Below are positions 1 through 7,418 of a stretch of 11,549 nt of DNA, one piece after another. Made by a program: the position numbers and the translations under genes. The notes beneath the pieces are model-generated. The model was not told the origin of the DNA. It was given only the letters and a program-made list of their open reading frames with translations, and ran no database searches. Origin of the DNA: an uncultured Klebsiella sp. (GTDB lineage Bacteria > Pseudomonadota > Gammaproteobacteria > Enterobacterales > Enterobacteriaceae); contig CABUCP010000051.1 of the NCBI GenBank assembly GCA_902490055.1, positions 1 through 11,549 on the forward strand. Direction: 5' to 3'. Within the stretch, counting starts at the first letter, position 1. Each line of letters begins with the position of its first letter.

Positions 1-9
1 ATGGCTATT

Positions 10-41
10 TCATACGCATTTTCCAAAAATGTAGATATTTT
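10..41 (+). promoter_or_regulatory. Probable GlaR (CsiR) operator pair upstream of glaH
   Basis: Two half-site-like motifs sit six bases apart: TCAT-N5-TTTT at 10-22 and ATGT-N5-TTTT at 29-41. From memory, E. coli CsiR/GlaR has two primary sites upstream of csiD, TTGT-N5-TTTT and ATGT-N5-TTTT, separated by six bases. The second motif here fits exactly and the first differs at two bases. The pair lies just upstream of the candidate -10 at 51-60, where a bound repressor would block RNA polymerase. The motif match is seen in the sequence; the assignment to GlaR is inferred from the E. coli system and from the glaR gene at the end of this operon. Confidence 0.6.
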
Positions 42-50
42 TAATTTATG

Positions 51-60
51 GCTACGAAAT
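51..60 (+). promoter_or_regulatory. Candidate sigma-S type -10 element for glaH
   Basis: GCTACGAAAT matches the first six positions of the sigma-S -10 consensus KCTAYRCTTAA (GCTACG), including the -13 C typical of RpoS promoters, and is preceded by TG at 49-50. Transcription would begin near 64-67 and give a leader of about 40 bases. The E. coli csiD promoter is known to depend on sigma-S and cAMP-CRP. The expected CRP box, about 68 bases upstream of the start, would fall outside the left edge, so it cannot be checked here. Confidence 0.4.
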
Positions 61-104
61 GAACATCACCCCGACGCTCTGACGCTACCTGAGGAACGAT
101 TCTG

Positions 105-1082
105 ATGAATGCACTGACTGCCGTAAAACCCCATGCTGATGATTTGGCCCACCGCTACAGCGGTTTTTCTTTCGCTCCCTCGGCGCAATCGCCTCGGCTG
201 CTGGAGCTGACATTCAGCGCCGAAACGACCGCGCAGTTTATCGAACAGGTCGCGCAGTGGCCGGTGCAGGCGCTGGAATACAAATCTTTCTTACGCTTCC
301 AGGTCGGCAAGATCCTCGACGATCTGTGCGCTAATCAGCTGCAGCCGCTGCTGATCAACACGCTACTCAATCGCGCGGAAGGCGCGCTGCTGATCAACGG
401 TGAAGGGATTGATAACGTCGCCCAGGCCGATGAGATGGTCAAACTGGCGACCGCCGTCGCGCATCTCATTGGCCGCTCCAACTTTGACGCCATGAGTAGC
501 CAGTACTACGCCCGCTTCGTGGTGAAAAATGTCGATAACTCAGATAGCTACCTGCGCCAGCCGCACCGCGTCATGGAACTGCACAACGACGGTACCTACG
601 TCGAAGAGCAAACCGATTACGTACTGATGATGAAGATCGACGAGCAGAATATGCAGGGCGGCAACTCGCTGCTGCTGCACCTTGACGACTGGGAACATCT
701 CGACGAATTCTTCCGCGACCCGCTGGCGCGTCGCCCGATGCGCTGGGCCGCGCCGCCAAGCAAAAACGTCAGCAAAGATGTCTTCCATCCGGTTTTCGAC
801 GTCGACCAGCAGGGCCGCCCGGTGATGCGCTACATCGACCAGTTCGTGCAGCCGAAAGATTTTGAAGAAGGTACCTGGCTGAACCGCCTGTCCGATGCGC
901 TGGAAACCAGTAAAAACATCCTTTCGGTGCCGGTGCCGGTAGGTAAATTCCTGCTGATTAACAACCTGTTCTGGCTACACGGCCGCGACCGCTTTACGCC
1001 GCATCCGGACCTGCGCCGCGAACTGATGCGCCAGCGCGGCTACTTTGCGTATTCCACGAATCATTACCAGACTCATCAATAA
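105..1082 (+). CDS. glaH: Glutarate 2-hydroxylase GlaH (CsiD)
   Basis: This is a cytosolic Fe(II)/2-oxoglutarate-dependent dioxygenase. It hydroxylates glutarate to L-2-hydroxyglutarate while decarboxylating 2-oxoglutarate to succinate. The 325 residues equal the E. coli CsiD length and align almost throughout. The iron triad is visible: H160 and D162 in the ELHNDGTY motif and H292 in [10 protein letters not shown]311 near the C-terminus is placed to hold the 2-oxoglutarate carboxylate. The start is supported by GAGGAA at 91-96, eight bases before the ATG. It is the first gene of the operon, with lhgO following after 27 bases, and its product is the substrate of LhgO. Carbon-starvation control by sigma-S and CRP and repression by GlaR are known for E. 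coli and inferred here. Nothing is truncated. Confidence 0.97.
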   Translation: MNALTAVKPHADDLAHRYSGFSFAPSAQSPRLLELTFSAETTAQFIEQVAQWPVQALEYKSFLRFQVGKILDDLCANQLQPLLINTLLNRAEGALLINGEGIDNVAQADEMVKLATAVAHLIGRSNFDAMSSQYYARFVVKNVDNSDSYLRQPHRVMELHNDGTYVEEQTDYVLMMKIDEQNMQGGNSLLLHLDDWEHLDEFFRDPLARRPMRWAAPPSKNVSKDVFHPVFDVDQQGRPVMRYIDQFVQPKDFEEGTWLNRLSDALETSKNILSVPVPVGKFLLINNLFWLHGRDRFTPHPDLRRELMRQRGYFAYSTNHYQTHQ

Positions 1083-1109
1083 GGGTTTTCAGGCAAAGGA
1101 ATTGAGCGG

Positions 1110-2378
1110 ATGTATGATTTCGTGATTATCGGCGGCGGCATTATCGGCATGTCGACCGCCATGCAGTTAATTGAGATTTACCCGGATGCCCGCATTGCGC
1201 TGCTGGAAAAAGAGTCCACCCCGGCCTGCCATCAGACCGGGCACAACAGCGGCGTGATTCACGCCGGGGTTTACTACACCCCCGGCAGCCTCAAAGCGCA
1301 GTTTTGCCTCGCCGGCAACCGCGCCACAAAATTGTTTTGCGAGCAGAACGGCATTCGCTATGACGTTTGCGGCAAGATGCTGGTCGCCACCTCGCCGCTG
1401 GAAATGGAGCGGATGCGCGCGCTGTGGGATCGCACCGCCGCCAATGGCCTGCAGCGAGAATGGCTGAGCGCCGCTGAATTACGCGAACGCGAGCCGAACA
1501 TCAGCGGACTGGGTGGGATCTTCGTGCCTTCGAGCGGCATTGTCAGCTACCGCGAGGTCACCGCGACAATGGCGAAAATCTTCGAATCTAAAGGCGGCAC
1601 GATCGTCTACGGCGCCGAAGTCAGCGCCCTGAAAGAACATGCCAGCGGCGCCGTTATCCATACCCGCCAGGGCGAAGAATACGAAGCATCGACGCTGATT
1701 GCCTGCTCCGGGCTAATGGCCGACCGGTTGGTGAAAATGATCGGCGTCGATCCCGGTTTTATCATCTGCCCGTTCCGCGGCGAATACTTCCAGCTCGCGC
1801 CGCAGCACAACCAGATCGTTAACCATCTGATCTATCCGATCCCCGATCCGGCAATGCCGTTTCTCGGCGTGCACCTGACCCGCATGATCGACGGCAGCGT
1901 CACCGTGGGACCTAATGCGGTGCTGGCCCTGAAACGCGAAGGCTACCGTAAGCGTGATATTTCGCTGAGCGATACCCTGGAAATCCTGACCTCGCCCGGT
2001 ATCCGCCGGGTACTGCAAAATAATCTGCGCTCCGGGCTTGGCGAAATGAAGAATTCGCTGTGTAAGAGCGGCTACCTGCGGTTGGTGCAGAAATACTGCC
2101 CAAGCCTGACGCTGAGCGATCTGCGCCCATGGCCTGCCGGCGTGCGCGCGCAGGCCGTGTCGCCGCAGGGCAAGCTGATCGACGATTTCCTTTTCGTCAC
2201 CACCGCGCGATCGATTCATACCTGTAACGCGCCGTCGCCGGCGGCCACCTCGGCTATCCCGATCGGCGCGCATATCGTCAGCAAGGTACAGACCTTGTTG
2301 GAAAGCCAGAGCAATCCCGGACGCACGCTGCGTGCGGCACGTAGCGTGGAGACACTACACGCCGCTTTTACTCGTTAA
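1110..2378 (+). CDS. lhgO: L-2-hydroxyglutarate dehydrogenase/oxidase LhgO (YgaF)
   Basis: This FAD enzyme oxidises L-2-hydroxyglutarate to 2-oxoglutarate, regenerating the co-substrate used by GlaH; in E. coli the electrons go to the membrane quinone pool. The 422 residues equal the E. coli length. The N-terminus carries the dinucleotide-binding strand and GGGIIG loop (residues 8-13), with an acidic residue closing the second strand in LLEKE (about 31-35) to bind the FAD ribose. The HNSGVIHAG segment (about 45-53) is typical of DAO-fold L2HGDH proteins. The C-terminal part contains the conserved GVRAQAV and NAPSPAATSA segments. AAAGGA at 1095-1100 is the ribosome site. gabD starts 22 bases after the stop, so co-transcription is likely. 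Its pairing with GlaH makes the function near certain. Confidence 0.96.
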   Translation: MYDFVIIGGGIIGMSTAMQLIEIYPDARIALLEKESTPACHQTGHNSGVIHAGVYYTPGSLKAQFCLAGNRATKLFCEQNGIRYDVCGKMLVATSPLEMERMRALWDRTAANGLQREWLSAAELREREPNISGLGGIFVPSSGIVSYREVTATMAKIFESKGGTIVYGAEVSALKEHASGAVIHTRQGEEYEASTLIACSGLMADRLVKMIGVDPGFIICPFRGEYFQLAPQHNQIVNHLIYPIPDPAMPFLGVHLTRMIDGSVTVGPNAVLALKREGYRKRDISLSDTLEILTSPGIRRVLQNNLRSGLGEMKNSLCKSGYLRLVQKYCPSLTLSDLRPWPAGVRAQAVSPQGKLIDDFLFVTTARSIHTCNAPSPAATSAIPIGAHIVSKVQTLLESQSNPGRTLRAARSVETLHAAFTR

Positions 2379-2400
2379 CCCCTTAAGACAGGAAGCGATT

Positions 2401-3849
2401 ATGCAACTCAAAGATGCAACACTGTTTCGCCAGCAGGCGCTGATTGACGGCCAGTGGCGCGATGCGCGAAATAGCGACGTGATTGCGGTGACGAATCCCG
2501 CCAACGGCCAGTCGCTGGGCAGCGTGCCGAAAATGGGCGCCGATGAAACCCGCGAAGCCATTGAAGCCGCCAACCGCGCCCTGCCCGCCTGGCGCGTCCT
2601 GACCGCCAAAGAGCGCGCCACTATCTTACGCCGCTGGTTCGATTTGATGATGGAGCACCAGGATGACCTCGCGCGCCTGATGACCCTCGAACAGGGTAAA
2701 CCGCTGGCGGAAGCCAAAGGCGAAATCAGCTATGCCGCCTCCTTTATTGAGTGGTTCGCCGAAGAAGGTAAGCGCATTTACGGCGATACCATTCCGGGCC
2801 ATCAGGCCGACAAGCGCCTGATCGTCATTAAGCAGCCGATCGGCGTTACCGCCGCCATCACCCCGTGGAACTTCCCGGCGGCGATGATCACTCGCAAAGC
2901 GGGCCCGGCGCTGGCCGCCGGCTGCACGATGGTGCTGAAACCCGCCAGCCAGACGCCGTTTTCCGCGCTGGCGCTCGCCGAACTAGCTAATCGCGCCGGT
3001 ATCCCGGCTGGAGTCTTCAACGTGGTTACCGGTTCCGCCGGGGCCGTCGGCAATGAGCTGACCAGCAACCCGCTGGTGCGCAAGCTCTCCTTCACCGGCT
3101 CAACGGAGATTGGTCGCCAGCTGATGGCGCAGTGCGCCAAAGACATTAAAAAAGTGTCGTTAGAACTCGGCGGCAACGCGCCGTTCATCGTCTTTGACGA
3201 TGCCGACCTCGATAAAGCCGTGGAAGGGGCGCTGGCGTCAAAATTCCGCAACGCCGGGCAAACCTGCGTTTGCGCCAACCGCCTGTACGTACAGGACGGG
3301 GTATATGACCGCTTCGCCGAAAAACTACAGCTGGCGGTGGAAAAATTGCAGATCGGCGACGGCCTGCAGGACGGCATCACCACCGGACCGCTGATCGACG
3401 ATAAGGCGGTCGCCAAAGTCGAAGAGCATATTGCCGATGCCCTCGCCAAAGGCGCGCGTATCGTCACCGGCGGCAAACCCCATGCGCTGGGCGGCAACTT
3501 CTTCCAGCCAACCATTCTGGTCAACGTTCCGGCCAGCGCCAAAGTGGCGAAAGAAGAGACCTTCGGCCCGCTGGCGCCGCTGTTCCGCTTTAAAGATGAA
3601 GCCGATGTGATTGCGCAGGCCAACGATACCGAATTCGGCCTCGCCGCCTATTTCTACGCCCGCGATCTGAGCCGCGTGTTTCGCGTCGGCGAAGCGCTGG
3701 AGTACGGCATCGTCGGTATCAATACCGGCATTATCTCCAATGAAGTCGCGCCGTTCGGCGGTATTAAAGCCTCGGGCCTGGGCCGCGAAGGCTCGAAATA
3801 CGGTATCGAAGATTACTTAGAAATCAAATATATGTGTATCGGCCTTTAA
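2401..3849 (+). CDS. gabD: NADP-dependent succinate-semialdehyde / glutarate-semialdehyde dehydrogenase
   Basis: This cytosolic aldehyde dehydrogenase oxidises succinate semialdehyde to succinate (GABA route) and glutarate semialdehyde to glutarate (lysine and cadaverine route). The 482 residues equal E. coli GabD. Catalytic features are visible: N157 in TPWNFP, K180 in the cofactor site, E255 in SLELGGNAP and nucleophile C289 in GQTCVC, where C291 is a close second cysteine. I chose the start at 2401 because AGGAAG (2390-2395) is well placed and the protein then begins like E. coli GabD. The reading frame stays open upstream to 2332, but that would overlap lhgO and add 23 residues unlike the family. 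gabT follows after 14 bases. It supplies glutarate for GlaH. Confidence 0.97.
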   Translation: MQLKDATLFRQQALIDGQWRDARNSDVIAVTNPANGQSLGSVPKMGADETREAIEAANRALPAWRVLTAKERATILRRWFDLMMEHQDDLARLMTLEQGKPLAEAKGEISYAASFIEWFAEEGKRIYGDTIPGHQADKRLIVIKQPIGVTAAITPWNFPAAMITRKAGPALAAGCTMVLKPASQTPFSALALAELANRAGIPAGVFNVVTGSAGAVGNELTSNPLVRKLSFTGSTEIGRQLMAQCAKDIKKVSLELGGNAPFIVFDDADLDKAVEGALASKFRNAGQTCVCANRLYVQDGVYDRFAEKLQLAVEKLQIGDGLQDGITTGPLIDDKAVAKVEEHIADALAKGARIVTGGKPHALGGNFFQPTILVNVPASAKVAKEETFGPLAPLFRFKDEADVIAQANDTEFGLAAYFYARDLSRVFRVGEALEYGIVGINTGIISNEVAPFGGIKASGLGREGSKYGIEDYLEIKYMCIGL

Positions 3850-3863
3850 CAGGAGAGCAGGAC

Positions 3864-5147
3864 ATGACCAGCAATAAAGAATTAATGCAGCGTCGCAGCG
3901 ACGCGGTGCCGCGCGGCGTCGGGCAAATCCACCCTATCTTCGCCGAACGCGCGGAGAACTGCCGGGTATGGGACGTTGAAGGCCGTGAATTTCTCGATTT
4001 CGCCGGCGGTATTGCGGTGCTGAATACCGGCCACCTGCATCCAGCGGTGATGGCCGCGGTGGAAAGCCAACTGAAGAAGCTGACCCACACCTGCTTCCAG
4101 GTCCTGGCCTACGAGCCCTACCTGCAGCTGTGCGAAATCATGAACCAGAAAGTCCCCGGCGAGTTCGCCAAGAAAACGCTGCTGGTGACCACCGGTTCAG
4201 AAGCGGTAGAAAACGCGGTCAAAATCGCCCGCGCGGCGACCGGGCGCAGCGGCGCCATCGCCTTTACCGGCGCTTATCATGGCCGTACCCATTACACCCT
4301 GTCGTTGACCGGTAAGGTCAACCCGTATTCCGCCGGCATGGGCTTAATGCCGGGCCACGTCTATCGCGCCCTCTATCCCTGCGCGCTGCACGGCATCAGC
4401 GATGACGACGCCATCGCCAGCATTCAGCGGATCTTCAAAAACGATGCCGCGCCGGAAGATATCGCCGCCATCATCATTGAACCCGTCCAGGGCGAAGGCG
4501 GTTTCTACGCCGCCTCTCCGGCCTTTATGCAGCGCCTTCGCGCGCTGTGCGACGAACACGGCATTATGCTGATCGCCGATGAAGTCCAGAGCGGGGCGGG
4601 CCGCACCGGCACCCTGTTCGCTATGGAACAGATGGGCGTGGCGCCGGATATCACCACCTTCGCCAAATCCATCGCCGGCGGCTTCCCGCTGGCGGGCGTC
4701 ACCGGTCGGGCGGAAGTGATGGACGCCATCGCTCCCGGCGGGCTCGGCGGCACCTACGCCGGTAACCCCATCGCCTGCGCCGCCGCGCTGGCGGTACTGA
4801 AGGTCTTCGAGCAGGAAAACCTGCTGGAGAAAGCCAATCAGCTCGGCGACAAGCTGCGCAAAGGGCTGCTGAATATTGCCGAAACGCACCCTGAAATCGG
4901 CGACGTTCGCGGCCTGGGGGCGATGATCGCCATCGAGCTCTTTGAAGAAGGCGACCACAGTAAACCCAACGCCAAACTAACGGCGGATATCGTCGCCCGC
5001 GCGCGTGATAAAGGCCTGATCCTGCTCTCCTGCGGGCCGTACTACAACGTACTGCGCATTCTGGTGCCGCTGACCATCGAAGAGGCGCAGATCGAGCAGG
5101 GGCTGAAGATTATCGCCGACTGCTTTACCGAAGCTAAACAACGCTAA
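3864..5147 (+). CDS. gabT: 4-aminobutyrate / 5-aminovalerate aminotransferase
   Basis: This PLP-dependent class-III (omega) aminotransferase moves the amino group of GABA or 5-aminovalerate to 2-oxoglutarate, giving succinate or glutarate semialdehyde for GabD. The 427 residues are one longer than E. coli GabT as I recall it, with an extra C-terminal arginine. The Schiff-base lysine is K268 in TTFAKSIAGG. D239 in LIADEVQSG contacts the PLP pyridine nitrogen, Q242 stacks nearby, and E211 in VQGEGG is the substrate-side glutamate. TTGSEAVENAVK (about 109-120) forms the phosphate-binding part. AGGAG at 3851-3855 lies eight bases before the ATG at 3864 and decides the start. An upstream in-frame ATG at 3834 lies inside gabD and lacks such a site. 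A 112-base gap containing a hairpin and a REP follows before gabP. Confidence 0.97.
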   Translation: MTSNKELMQRRSDAVPRGVGQIHPIFAERAENCRVWDVEGREFLDFAGGIAVLNTGHLHPAVMAAVESQLKKLTHTCFQVLAYEPYLQLCEIMNQKVPGEFAKKTLLVTTGSEAVENAVKIARAATGRSGAIAFTGAYHGRTHYTLSLTGKVNPYSAGMGLMPGHVYRALYPCALHGISDDDAIASIQRIFKNDAAPEDIAAIIIEPVQGEGGFYAASPAFMQRLRALCDEHGIMLIADEVQSGAGRTGTLFAMEQMGVAPDITTFAKSIAGGFPLAGVTGRAEVMDAIAPGGLGGTYAGNPIACAAALAVLKVFEQENLLEKANQLGDKLRKGLLNIAETHPEIGDVRGLGAMIAIELFEEGDHSKPNAKLTADIVARARDKGLILLSCGPYYNVLRILVPLTIEEAQIEQGLKIIADCFTEAKQR

Positions 5148-5157
5148 CACTCCTGCA

Positions 5158-5187
5158 GCGGACGCCAGCGCTCAGGCGCCCGTCCGC
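5158..5187 (+). other. Inverted repeat / hairpin after gabT
   Basis: GCGGACG at 5158-5164 and CGTCCGC at 5181-5187 form a perfect 7-bp stem. The 16-base interior has a possible GCG/CGC inner pairing. It starts 10 bases after the gabT stop and is followed directly by the REP. No T-run follows, so it is not a classic terminator. It may protect the gabT 3' end or reduce gabP expression relative to gabT; that role is inferred. Confidence 0.55.
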
Positions 5188-5192
5188 TCGCC

Positions 5193-5227
5193 TGTAGGCC
5201 GGATAAGGCGCAGCCAACATCCGGCAA
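5193..5227 (+). repeat. REP (repetitive extragenic palindromic) element
   Basis: The stretch reads TGTAGGCCGGATAAGGCG, then an imperfect mirror ending in ATCCGGCAA, which is the hallmark of enterobacterial REP sequences. Outer arms GCCGGAT (5198-5204) and ATCCGGC (5219-5225) pair perfectly, and an inner GGC/GCC stem (5207-5209 with 5213-5215) has a GCA loop. As a single REP in the gabT-gabP gap it can shield upstream mRNA from 3' exonucleases or bind gyrase, IHF or Pol I (known for REP/BIME elements in general). It supports an enterobacterial host. Confidence 0.85.
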
Positions 5228-5248
5228 ACGGTGCCAAAAAACAATAAA

Positions 5249-5253
5249 AGGGG
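5249..5253 (+). promoter_or_regulatory. gabP ribosome binding site that decides the start
   Basis: AGGGG at 5249-5253 precedes two adjacent in-frame ATG codons at 5257 and 5260. The spacing is three bases to the first and six to the second. The second is more favourable and gives a protein beginning MGQ, as in E. coli GabP. Confidence 0.6.
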
Positions 5254-5259
5254 TTAATG

Positions 5260-6660
5260 ATGGGGCAACTGTCGCAATCACATGAGTTAGGGGGCGGGCT
5301 GAAATCACGCCACGTCACCATGCTGTCTATTGCCGGGGTTATCGGCGCGAGTTTATTTGTCGGTTCCAGCGTCGCCATTGCCGAAGCCGGCCCGGCAGTG
5401 CTGCTCTCCTACCTGTTTGCCGGGCTACTGGTGGTGATGATTATGCGTATGCTGGCCGAAATGGCCGTCGCCACCCCGGACACCGGCTCCTTTTCCACCT
5501 ACGCCGATCAAGCGATCGGCCGCTGGGCGGGTTATACCATCGGCTGGTTGTACTGGTGGTTTTGGGTGCTGGTTATCCCCCTGGAAGCCAATATCGCCGC
5601 CATTATTCTTCACTCGTGGATCCCCGGCGTGCCGGTATGGTTGTTTTCTCTCGTCATCACCCTCGCCCTCACCGGCAGTAACCTGCTGAGCGTCAAGAAC
5701 TACGGCGAATTCGAGTTCTGGCTGGCTATCTGCAAAGTCATCGCCATTCTGGCCTTTATCGTGCTGGGCGCGGTCGCCATCACCGGCTTCTATCCGTATG
5801 CCGAGGTGAGCGGGATTTCACGCCTGTGGGATCATGGCGGCTTTATGCCTAACGGCTTTGGCGCGGTGCTCAGCGCGATGCTTATCACCATGTTCTCGTT
5901 TATGGGCGCGGAGATCGTCACTATTGCCGCCGCCGAATCAGACACGCCGGACAAGCACATCGTCCGCGCGACCAATTCGGTTATCTGGCGTATCTCTATT
6001 TTCTATCTGTGCTCAATTTTCGTGGTGGTGGCGCTGATCCCATGGAATATGCCGGGGCTGAAAAGCGTGGGTTCATACCGTTCGGTACTGGAACTGCTGC
6101 ACATTCCGTACGCCCGGCTGATTATGGACGGCGTGATCCTGCTGTCGGTAACCAGTTGCCTGAACTCGGCGCTGTATACCGCCTCGCGAATGCTTTACTC
6201 CCTGAGCCGCCGCGGTGATGCCCCCGCCATGATGGGCAAAACCAACCGTAGTAAAACGCCTTATGTGGCGGTGCTGCTCTCTACCGGCGCGGCCTTCTTA
6301 ACCGTAGTGGTGAACTACTACGCGCCCGCCAAGGTGTTTAAATTCCTCATCGACAGCTCCGGCGCCATCGCCCTGCTGGTCTATCTGGTTATCGCTATCT
6401 CTCAGCTGCGGATGCGTAAAATCCTGCTGGCGAAAGGCGGCGAAATCCGTCTCAGAATGTGGCTCTACCCGTGGCTGACCTGGCTGGTTATCGCCTTTAT
6501 CACCTTCGTGCTGGTGGTGATGCTGTTCCGCCCGGCGCAGCAGCTGGAAGTGATTTCCACCGGGGTACTGGCGATCGCCATTATTTGCACCGTGCCGATT
6601 ATGTCACGCTGGAAAAAGCTGCTATCGTGGCAAAAACTACCGCTGCAAAATACGCGTTAA
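5260..6660 (+). CDS. gabP: GABA permease GabP
   Basis: This inner-membrane APC-superfamily transporter imports 4-aminobutyrate with protons and feeds GabT. The protein has 466 residues, as in E. coli, and shows about twelve hydrophobic segments. The first contains IAGVIGASLFVG (about 24-35), the unwound TM1 substrate motif of APC carriers. C300 in the VTSCLNSALYTASR segment corresponds to the cysteine studied in E. coli GabP. The conserved amphipathic cytoplasmic stretch SLSRRGDAP follows (about 314-322). The polar N-terminus (about 18 residues) and the basic C-terminus face the cytoplasm. An alternative start at 5257 would add one methionine; I prefer 5260 from ribosome-site spacing. The 45-base gap to glaR carries a strong hairpin. 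Confidence 0.96.
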   Translation: MGQLSQSHELGGGLKSRHVTMLSIAGVIGASLFVGSSVAIAEAGPAVLLSYLFAGLLVVMIMRMLAEMAVATPDTGSFSTYADQAIGRWAGYTIGWLYWWFWVLVIPLEANIAAIILHSWIPGVPVWLFSLVITLALTGSNLLSVKNYGEFEFWLAICKVIAILAFIVLGAVAITGFYPYAEVSGISRLWDHGGFMPNGFGAVLSAMLITMFSFMGAEIVTIAAAESDTPDKHIVRATNSVIWRISIFYLCSIFVVVALIPWNMPGLKSVGSYRSVLELLHIPYARLIMDGVILLSVTSCLNSALYTASRMLYSLSRRGDAPAMMGKTNRSKTPYVAVLLSTGAAFLTVVVNYYAPAKVFKFLIDSSGAIALLVYLVIAISQLRMRKILLAKGGEIRLRMWLYPWLTWLVIAFITFVLVVMLFRPAQQLEVISTGVLAIAIICTVPIMSRWKKLLSWQKLPLQNTR

Positions 6661-6665
6661 CCCTG

Positions 6666-6685
6666 TTCCCGGCGCAAGCCGGGAA
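6666..6685 (+). other. Perfect 8-bp hairpin with GCAA tetraloop between gabP and glaR
   Basis: TTCCCGGC at 6666-6673 and GCCGGGAA at 6678-6685 pair perfectly around GCAA, a GNRA tetraloop. The hairpin starts five bases after the gabP stop and ends eight bases before the glaR ribosome site (AGGAG, 6694-6698). No T-run follows, so read-through into glaR is expected. It may attenuate glaR or stabilise the gabP 3' end (inference). Confidence 0.7.
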
Positions 6686-6705
6686 GTGCTTTCAGGAGTA
6701 AGACT

Positions 6706-7398
6706 ATGACCGCCATTCCCCAAGCGACGGCCATTGATGGATACCGTTGGCTGAAAAACGACATCATCCGCGGCGTTTATCAGCCTGATGAAAAGCTGCG
6801 TATGAGCCTGCTGACGTCGCGCTATGAGCTCGGCGTCGGGCCGCTGCGAGAAGCGCTCTCCCAGCTGGTGGCCGAGCGGCTGGTGACGGTGGTCAATCAA
6901 AAGGGCTACCGCGTCGCTTCGATGTCCGAGGCGGAACTCCTCGATATTTTCGATGCCCGCGCCAATATGGAAGCCATGCTGGTGCGCCTCGCCATTGAGC
7001 GCGGCGGCGATGAATGGGAAGCCGAACTGTTGGCCCGCGCGCATCTGCTGAATAAGCTGGAATCCTGCGATGCCAGCGAACGTTTACTCGATGAGTGGGA
7101 TCAGCGCCACCAGGCATTTCATACCGCCATCGTCGCCGGCTGCGGCTCGCAGTATCTGCTGCAAATGCGCGAACGGCTGTTCGATCTGGCGGCGCGCTAT
7201 CGTTTTATCTGGCTACGTACTACCGTACTGTCGGTGGAAATGCTGGAAGATAAACATGTCCAGCACCAGACGCTGCTGGAATCGATTCTGGCGCGCGATG
7301 CCGCGCGGGCCAGCGCGCTGATGCGCGAACACCTGCTCACGCCAATCCCGATTATCCAGCAGGCAATGGCCGGTAAACTGCAGCCGCAGCAATCCTGA
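6706..7398 (+). CDS. glaR: GntR/FCD transcriptional repressor GlaR (CsiR)
   Basis: This is a cytosolic DNA-binding repressor of the glaH operon, relieved by glutarate in E. coli. The N-terminal winged helix of the GntR/FadR type spans about residues 10-72, with a recognition segment around GVGPLREALSQL (43-54) and a wing at VVNQKGYRV (62-70). The FCD effector domain follows (about 77-212). Its metal and ligand site residues are visible as D83 in IFDARANME, H135 and H139 in RHQAFHTAI, and H184 in EDKHVQH. It is about ten residues longer at the C-terminus than E. coli CsiR as I remember it (LQPQQS tail). AGGAG at 6694-6698 supports the start. As last gene of the operon it makes a negative loop on the promoter at the left edge. 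Confidence 0.94.
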   Translation: MTAIPQATAIDGYRWLKNDIIRGVYQPDEKLRMSLLTSRYELGVGPLREALSQLVAERLVTVVNQKGYRVASMSEAELLDIFDARANMEAMLVRLAIERGGDEWEAELLARAHLLNKLESCDASERLLDEWDQRHQAFHTAIVAGCGSQYLLQMRERLFDLAARYRFIWLRTTVLSVEMLEDKHVQHQTLLESILARDAARASALMREHLLTPIPIIQQAMAGKLQPQQS

Positions 7399-7418
7399 TT
7401 CAGGCGGCGGGCTTTTTA
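7383..7418 (+). terminator. Possible terminator of the gla-gab operon
   Basis: GCCGC at 7383-7387 can pair with GCGGC at 7404-7408; the intervening bases contain a small CCTGA/TCAGG repeat. TTTTTAT follows at 7413-7419. The stem begins inside the last codons of glaR, and the structure overlaps the 3' end of the convergent gene. The stem is short and its register uncertain, so this is tentative. Confidence 0.4.

Noticed and set aside
1713..2273. Antisense reading frame (186 codons) opposite lhgO
   Set aside because: It is a codon-bias shadow of lhgO with no plausible ribosome site or domain.
2332..2400. In-frame extension of gabD starting at 2332
   Set aside because: It overlaps the lhgO end, adds residues unlike GabD, and the ATG at 2401 has a good ribosome site (AGGAAG).
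2802..3623. Long antisense reading frame (273 codons) opposite gabD
   Set aside because: It lies wholly within a confirmed gene with high GC, where antisense frames stay open by codon bias; the product resembles no protein I know.
3834..3863. In-frame extension of gabT starting at 3834
   Set aside because: It lies within the gabD coding end; the ATG at 3864 has AGGAG eight bases upstream and matches the family N-terminus.
4344..4958. Antisense reading frame (204 codons) opposite gabT
   Set aside because: It is a shadow of gabT; the translated text is low-complexity and matches no family.
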